This document shows positions 60,561-64,000 of a stretch of DNA of 64,000 bases, in pieces. The position numbers were made by a program, and so were the translations under genes. The notes under the pieces were generated by a model that ran no database searches, was not told where the DNA came from, and saw only the letters and a list, made by a program, of their open reading frames with translations. Source of the stretch: Achromobacter ruhlandii (GTDB taxonomy: Bacteria; Pseudomonadota; Gammaproteobacteria; Burkholderiales; Burkholderiaceae_B); assembly GCF_902859695.1 (NCBI RefSeq), contig NZ_CADIJL010000008.1, positions 62,001 to 126,000 of the forward strand, read 5' to 3'. Within the stretch, counting starts at the first letter, position 1, and every line of letters starts with the position of its first letter.

Positions 60561-60836
60561 AGCAATCTCCTTGTCGGAAAAGAAAAGCGGAGACGGCATC
60601 GCCCCTCGGGGGAAGCGCATCCCCGCCAGGGTCGAGACGGACCGGCGGTTGCCGGTCCAGAAAGGGCGCGAGAAATCGCGCCGGAACTCCAGGGCTGTCT
60701 TCGCGGCGCCTTGGGGCGCCGCCTGGTGTGACAACTACCAGTGGGGCAAACATAGGGGCCTTTTCACCGTCACCGCCCGATGCAGTGCCGCTGAAAAGGC
60801 GGGTGCAGCCGACTGGCCGCACCCTTCGTCAAACAT

Positions 60837-61883
60837 TCATGCCGCACGCGGCGCCTGGGCTTCCAGGCGTTGGCGCCAGACATCGGCCCAATCGGTGCCG
60901 GCATGCTTGGGCAGGAACACCCGCACTTGCCGCCGACCGCTATTTTTCTCTTCACGCTTCAACCGGCGCGCCAGCGCGAAGGCGAAGGCCTGGCCGGCGA
61001 AGTCGCCGTCGGCGTCGTTGTCGGCGTAGATGCAGACCTTACGCACCGTGTCCGGCAGCCACAGCTTCTCCAGATTGCCGGCGTTGAGCCCGGCCCAGAC
61101 CGGTTTGCCGGTCGCCAGATGCAAGGCGATGCCGGTCTCGATACCTTCGCTGATCGCCAGTTCCTCGGTCGCATCGAACAAGCGGACCGCGGCGCCGTTG
61201 ATCCCGGCCGAGAGCACCTTTTTCGCATCGAGCGCCGCGAGCTTGCCGCCGTCCCGCAGATAGGTCCGGTGCAGCGTCACGGCGTGGCCGTCGGCACCCT
61301 GAATGCAGGCGAGCATCGCCGGATATTCAGCCACCTTGCGTGACTTGCCGGCGGCTTCCTTCTGGTAATAACCGAGGGCAGGGTGGAAGCGCAGCACCTT
61401 CGGGTACACCGGCAGGGCGAGACCCCGTCCGCTCAGGTAGCGATCGACTTCGTCGCCCACCGTTACCGCTTTTGCCTCGTTCCAGATCCGTTGGGCCAGC
61501 TTCTTCATGCGCTCGGCCGACGGCTCGCAACTGCGGGGCGGTGCCGTCACCGGCATCATCCCCAGACAGCGCTCGACGTCACGCAGCGCGGTGTTGAAGT
61601 CCAAGCCCATGATGGCTTGCAGCAACTTGAAGCCGCCACCCGGGCCGCATTGGCGGCAGTGGTAGTTCCCCTCGCCGAACTTGTCGGTGTACTGGAACCG
61701 ATCCGTGCCACCGCACAACGGGCAAGGCAGGTTGCGCCGCTTGAGGATGCGTTCATCCACGCCCAGGCTCGCCAGGATTTCCGTCCACCGGCCATGGGCA
61801 CGTTGCTTGACCGCTTCGATGCGGGCCGCGTACTCACGATCCTGCATGGCCAGCTCCCGCGTTGGCAGAACCCGCTTCGGCAA
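60837..61883 (-). CDS. Zinc-finger/TOPRIM primase-like protein
   Basis: A 348-residue protein with an N-terminal primase zinc finger (CPLCGG at residue 54 onward, YHCRQCG) and a TOPRIM domain (ISEGIETGIAL, YADNDADGDFAG). It resembles plasmid/ICE primases without a helicase domain. Probably primes element replication after transfer. Alternative start ATG 61847. It overlaps the ATPase gene by 50 bases if the longer start is used. Confidence 0.85.
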   Translation of the reverse strand: MPKRVLPTRELAMQDREYAARIEAVKQRAHGRWTEILASLGVDERILKRRNLPCPLCGGTDRFQYTDKFGEGNYHCRQCGPGGGFKLLQAIMGLDFNTALRDVERCLGMMPVTAPPRSCEPSAERMKKLAQRIWNEAKAVTVGDEVDRYLSGRGLALPVYPKVLRFHPALGYYQKEAAGKSRKVAEYPAMLACIQGADGHAVTLHRTYLRDGGKLAALDAKKVLSAGINGAAVRLFDATEELAISEGIETGIALHLATGKPVWAGLNAGNLEKLWLPDTVRKVCIYADNDADGDFAGQAFAFALARRLKREEKNSGRRQVRVFLPKHAGTDWADVWRQRLEAQAPRAA

Positions 61884-63462
61884 TCAGGGCCACCGAATGG
61901 CCGGGCGCAGCACCCACCCCCACGGTGACCTGGAAGGCCTTGCCGTGCAGCAGGGGATACCGGCCCAGCCGCAATTCCTGCAGCAGCGAGTCGAGCGTCT
62001 GCACCGGATCGACCGAACGCAGGCGACGGATGAGGTCCGCCAGCGCGTCGCGGTCCGCGTCCAGGTCCGAAGCGAGGAACTGGTCGTTCTCGTCGATGAA
62101 GGACGAGGCCTGCCGCACCGCTTCGCCGGAGGTCTCGCCGTCCGGGATGTACAAGACACCATGGTGGCAGACGCCCTTGTCGGTGACTTCGACGACCTTG
62201 CTGCCGGCGCGCAGGCGCACGGCCTCGCACAGGATCACGGTGGGCCACACCCAGCGCCCTTCCAACTGGACGCGGACCTGTTCGGACACCGCCTCGACCT
62301 GCACCGTTTCCTGGTCCAGGAAACGCACGTGGCGCCATGCCCAGTGCTCGGAGCTCAGGCCGATCCAGTCGAAGAGCAAATAGCCCTTGGCCCGGGCGAG
62401 CATCCAGCGTGCTGCGTTGTCGTCGCCCAACCAGTCGAGCGAAACCAGAGTCACTTTGCCGCTCTCGACGGCATGTCGAGTGGGTGCTACGGCAACTTGC
62501 CGGACATAGCTGCGGTCGTCATCCTGGATCGGATAGTCGACGATTTCGTCGAATAATTCGACCGGCAGCACATCAAGGTCGTTGAGCAGGTCCCAATGTC
62601 CCCAGGCGCGCATCGCCGCGTAATAGATTGCAACGAAGCGCTCGGGCGAAAGCTGGGTCTTGGCGACCTCTAGCGTCTGCCGCCAGCAGGCCTTCAACTC
62701 GGTATCGATCCGCTTTCTCTGTACGTCCTCGTCGATCAACTTGTCGCGATCCGGCAGGCGCGCCACGAACTGGCGCGAATCCAGGTGCACGATATTGACC
62801 TCGTCGAACGGGCAATAGTTGGGCTTCATGACGCAGAAGCCCTGCAGGAAGACCAGGGTGTTGTAGCTGAACTTGCCGTCCCGCGTGCCGGTGAGGTGGA
62901 CCGTGCCCATCGGGCTGGCCATCGTCGCCAGGTTCGCGGCGGCAAAGCGCCGCAACAGCGGCTTGCCGTTGAACAGCACCTCCACCGGAAAACCCAGGCA
63001 CAAGCTCTCGATGCGATTGCCCAGGTCGGGCAGGTCAACGCCGTGCAACTCGATCCGGGTACCGGCAACGGCTTCGGCGATGGGCTCCACCTCGATGGAC
63101 GCCTTGGCCAGCGCCGCCGCGGTGTCGATATCGACACGCTGATGCTTTGAGGCGACGATGCAGCGCGTGGCGGCATACAGGCACTTCGAGAAGCCCACCC
63201 CGAAAGGGCGCTCCTCGGCACTGGTGGCCGCATCCCAACCCGACTCGTGGAAGCTCAGGAGCTTTTGGAAGTCGTCGAGGCCGCGGCCATCGTCTTCCAC
63301 CCGCAGTACCTGCGTGGTGGCGTCGTATTGAATTTCGATGCGCATCGCGCCGGCACGGCGGGCGTTCTGCAACAGCTCGGAGACGAGCGTAAAGCGGTCG
63401 GTAAAGGCATAGCGCTGGTTGCGCAGCGCGCCTTCCTCGTTGATTTGAACCTGTATCTGCAT
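61834..63462 (-). CDS. GHKL-type ATP-binding protein of the conjugative element
   Basis: A 542-residue protein with an HSP90/MutL-like ATPase fold at the N-terminus: N-box ELLQNARRAGA, DDGRGLDDF and FGVGFSKCL. The remainder is unfamiliar. GGAG lies 6 bases before the ATG at 63462. Such genes recur in proteobacterial conjugative elements next to the primase; the function is unknown to me. Confidence 0.82.
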   Translation of the reverse strand: MQIQVQINEEGALRNQRYAFTDRFTLVSELLQNARRAGAMRIEIQYDATTQVLRVEDDGRGLDDFQKLLSFHESGWDAATSAEERPFGVGFSKCLYAATRCIVASKHQRVDIDTAAALAKASIEVEPIAEAVAGTRIELHGVDLPDLGNRIESLCLGFPVEVLFNGKPLLRRFAAANLATMASPMGTVHLTGTRDGKFSYNTLVFLQGFCVMKPNYCPFDEVNIVHLDSRQFVARLPDRDKLIDEDVQRKRIDTELKACWRQTLEVAKTQLSPERFVAIYYAAMRAWGHWDLLNDLDVLPVELFDEIVDYPIQDDDRSYVRQVAVAPTRHAVESGKVTLVSLDWLGDDNAARWMLARAKGYLLFDWIGLSSEHWAWRHVRFLDQETVQVEAVSEQVRVQLEGRWVWPTVILCEAVRLRAGSKVVEVTDKGVCHHGVLYIPDGETSGEAVRQASSFIDENDQFLASDLDADRDALADLIRRLRSVDPVQTLDSLLQELRLGRYPLLHGKAFQVTVGVGAAPGHSVALIAEAGSANAGAGHAGS

Positions 63463-63534
63463 GATGTGCTCCATGAGTGCAGGCGGAACCCGGCCCCGGC
63501 GGGACGGGCCCGCCAAGGGGGAAAGAACGATCGG

Positions 63535-63864
63535 TCAGCCGAGACGGCGGATCGGCGGGGTAAACAACTGGCCGGCGGCCAGGGCCTCCATCAGGCTGTG
63601 TCCGAGGAACTCCCAGGGCAGCAGGTGCTGGGTGGAATGAAGCCCACTGAGGACCCGGCCCTCGGCATCGAGCCGTTCGACTTTCAGGCCGATCGGATGC
63701 CAATGCACCCGGTAGGCCAGCCAGTCGGCGCCGGCGATGACGAAGGTGCGGCCGGCCCGACCGGTGAGGATTTCGCTTTCCTTGACCAGGAACTCGATGT
63801 CTTCCGGCGCCTGAACGGTCAGCAGGGAAGGGGCGTCGTGCGCGATGCGCGTTTGGGTATGCAT
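63535..63864 (-). CDS. Small conserved conjugative-element protein, unknown
   Basis: A 109-residue soluble protein (MHTQTRIAHDAPSLLTVQAP; ADWLAYRVHWHPIGLKVERL). No family function known to me. It is in line with the ATPase and primase genes and has a GAGGCCG-like site before the ATG. Context supports it as a real element gene. Confidence 0.7.
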   Translation of the reverse strand: MHTQTRIAHDAPSLLTVQAPEDIEFLVKESEILTGRAGRTFVIAGADWLAYRVHWHPIGLKVERLDAEGRVLSGLHSTQHLLPWEFLGHSLMEALAAGQLFTPPIRRLG

Positions 63865-63874
63865 GGCGGCCTCC

Positions 63875-64000
63875 TCACAGCACGCGCGACGCGCAGGGCT
63901 GCCCGTCTTCGGGCGCGGCTGCGTCCGTGCGACGGGTAGATGGATCGAAGGGCAGATCGTTGATCTGCGCCAGGGCTTCGCGGTCGGCTGGCGTCGTCAT
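63875..64000 (-). CDS. Small ORF at the window edge, 41 residues
   Basis: Minus-strand frame beginning with ATG at the last base of the window (MTTPADREALAQINDLPFDP) and ending CASRVL plus stop 10 bases before the next gene. It is in line with the element genes. It may start further right outside the window, so the N-terminus is uncertain. Confidence 0.5.
   Translation of the reverse strand: MTTPADREALAQINDLPFDPSTRRTDAAAPEDGQPCASRVL

Overview
The GC-rich DNA, the NAD-reducing hydrogenase in the hoxFUYHWI arrangement known from Ralstonia/Cupriavidus, and form IA RuBisCO with cbbQ/cbbO all point to a chemolithoautotrophic betaproteobacterium (hydrogen-oxidising 'Knallgas' type). This is inferred from gene content and order; no rRNA or marker gene is present to place it more closely.

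Layout. (1) 0-12.7 kb: one tightly coupled Calvin-cycle operon, rpe-fbp-prk-tkt-gph-gap-pgk-cbbY-fba-pyk-tpiA-rpiA, most genes overlapping by 1-4 bases. (2) 12.9-18.5 kb: hoxFUYHWI, a soluble group 3d [NiFe]-hydrogenase making NADH from H2. A thiolase C-terminus relic follows it. (3) 18.8-22.6 kb: pntA1-pntA2-pntB (NADH to NADPH) and a NicT-type nickel permease. (4) 22.6-24.6 kb: an intact IS110-family element and a tyrosine-recombinase fragment. (5) 24.9-33.4 kb: hypABFCDEX, ending in a hoxA regulator gene cut off after its receiver domain. (6) 33.4-42.9 kb, mostly minus strand: cbbLSQO, two unrecognised small genes, two broken cbbY copies, a broken copy of one small gene, and an aldolase fused to a Dabb domain. 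The divergent cbbR lies at the right. (7) 42.95-45.3 kb: nested remains of four insertion sequences. (8) 45.5-51.6 kb: a second [NiFe]-hydrogenase of group 1h (high-affinity, 'actinobacterial' type) with its accessory genes and a 35-residue membrane peptide. (9) 51.8-53.8 kb: an unrecognised P-loop protein and a truncated GntR-type regulator. (10) 53.8-64 kb, minus strand: backbone of an integrative conjugative element (TIGR03747 protein, TraD, MobH relaxase, FlhC/FlhD-like activators, DUF932, primase, GHKL ATPase).

How it works together: the two hydrogenases take electrons from H2, Hyp proteins and the nickel permease build their active sites, transhydrogenase converts NADH to NADPH, and the two cbb clusters fix CO2 and regenerate ribulose bisphosphate. 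Nearly everything for H2-driven CO2 fixation lies in 54 kb directly against conjugative-element backbone, with seams marked by IS debris and truncated genes. I read it as a composite, probably mobile, autotrophy island.

Limits: all family assignments are by eye from translated sequence. Start codons were chosen from ribosome-binding sites and gene overlaps. No database comparison was possible.
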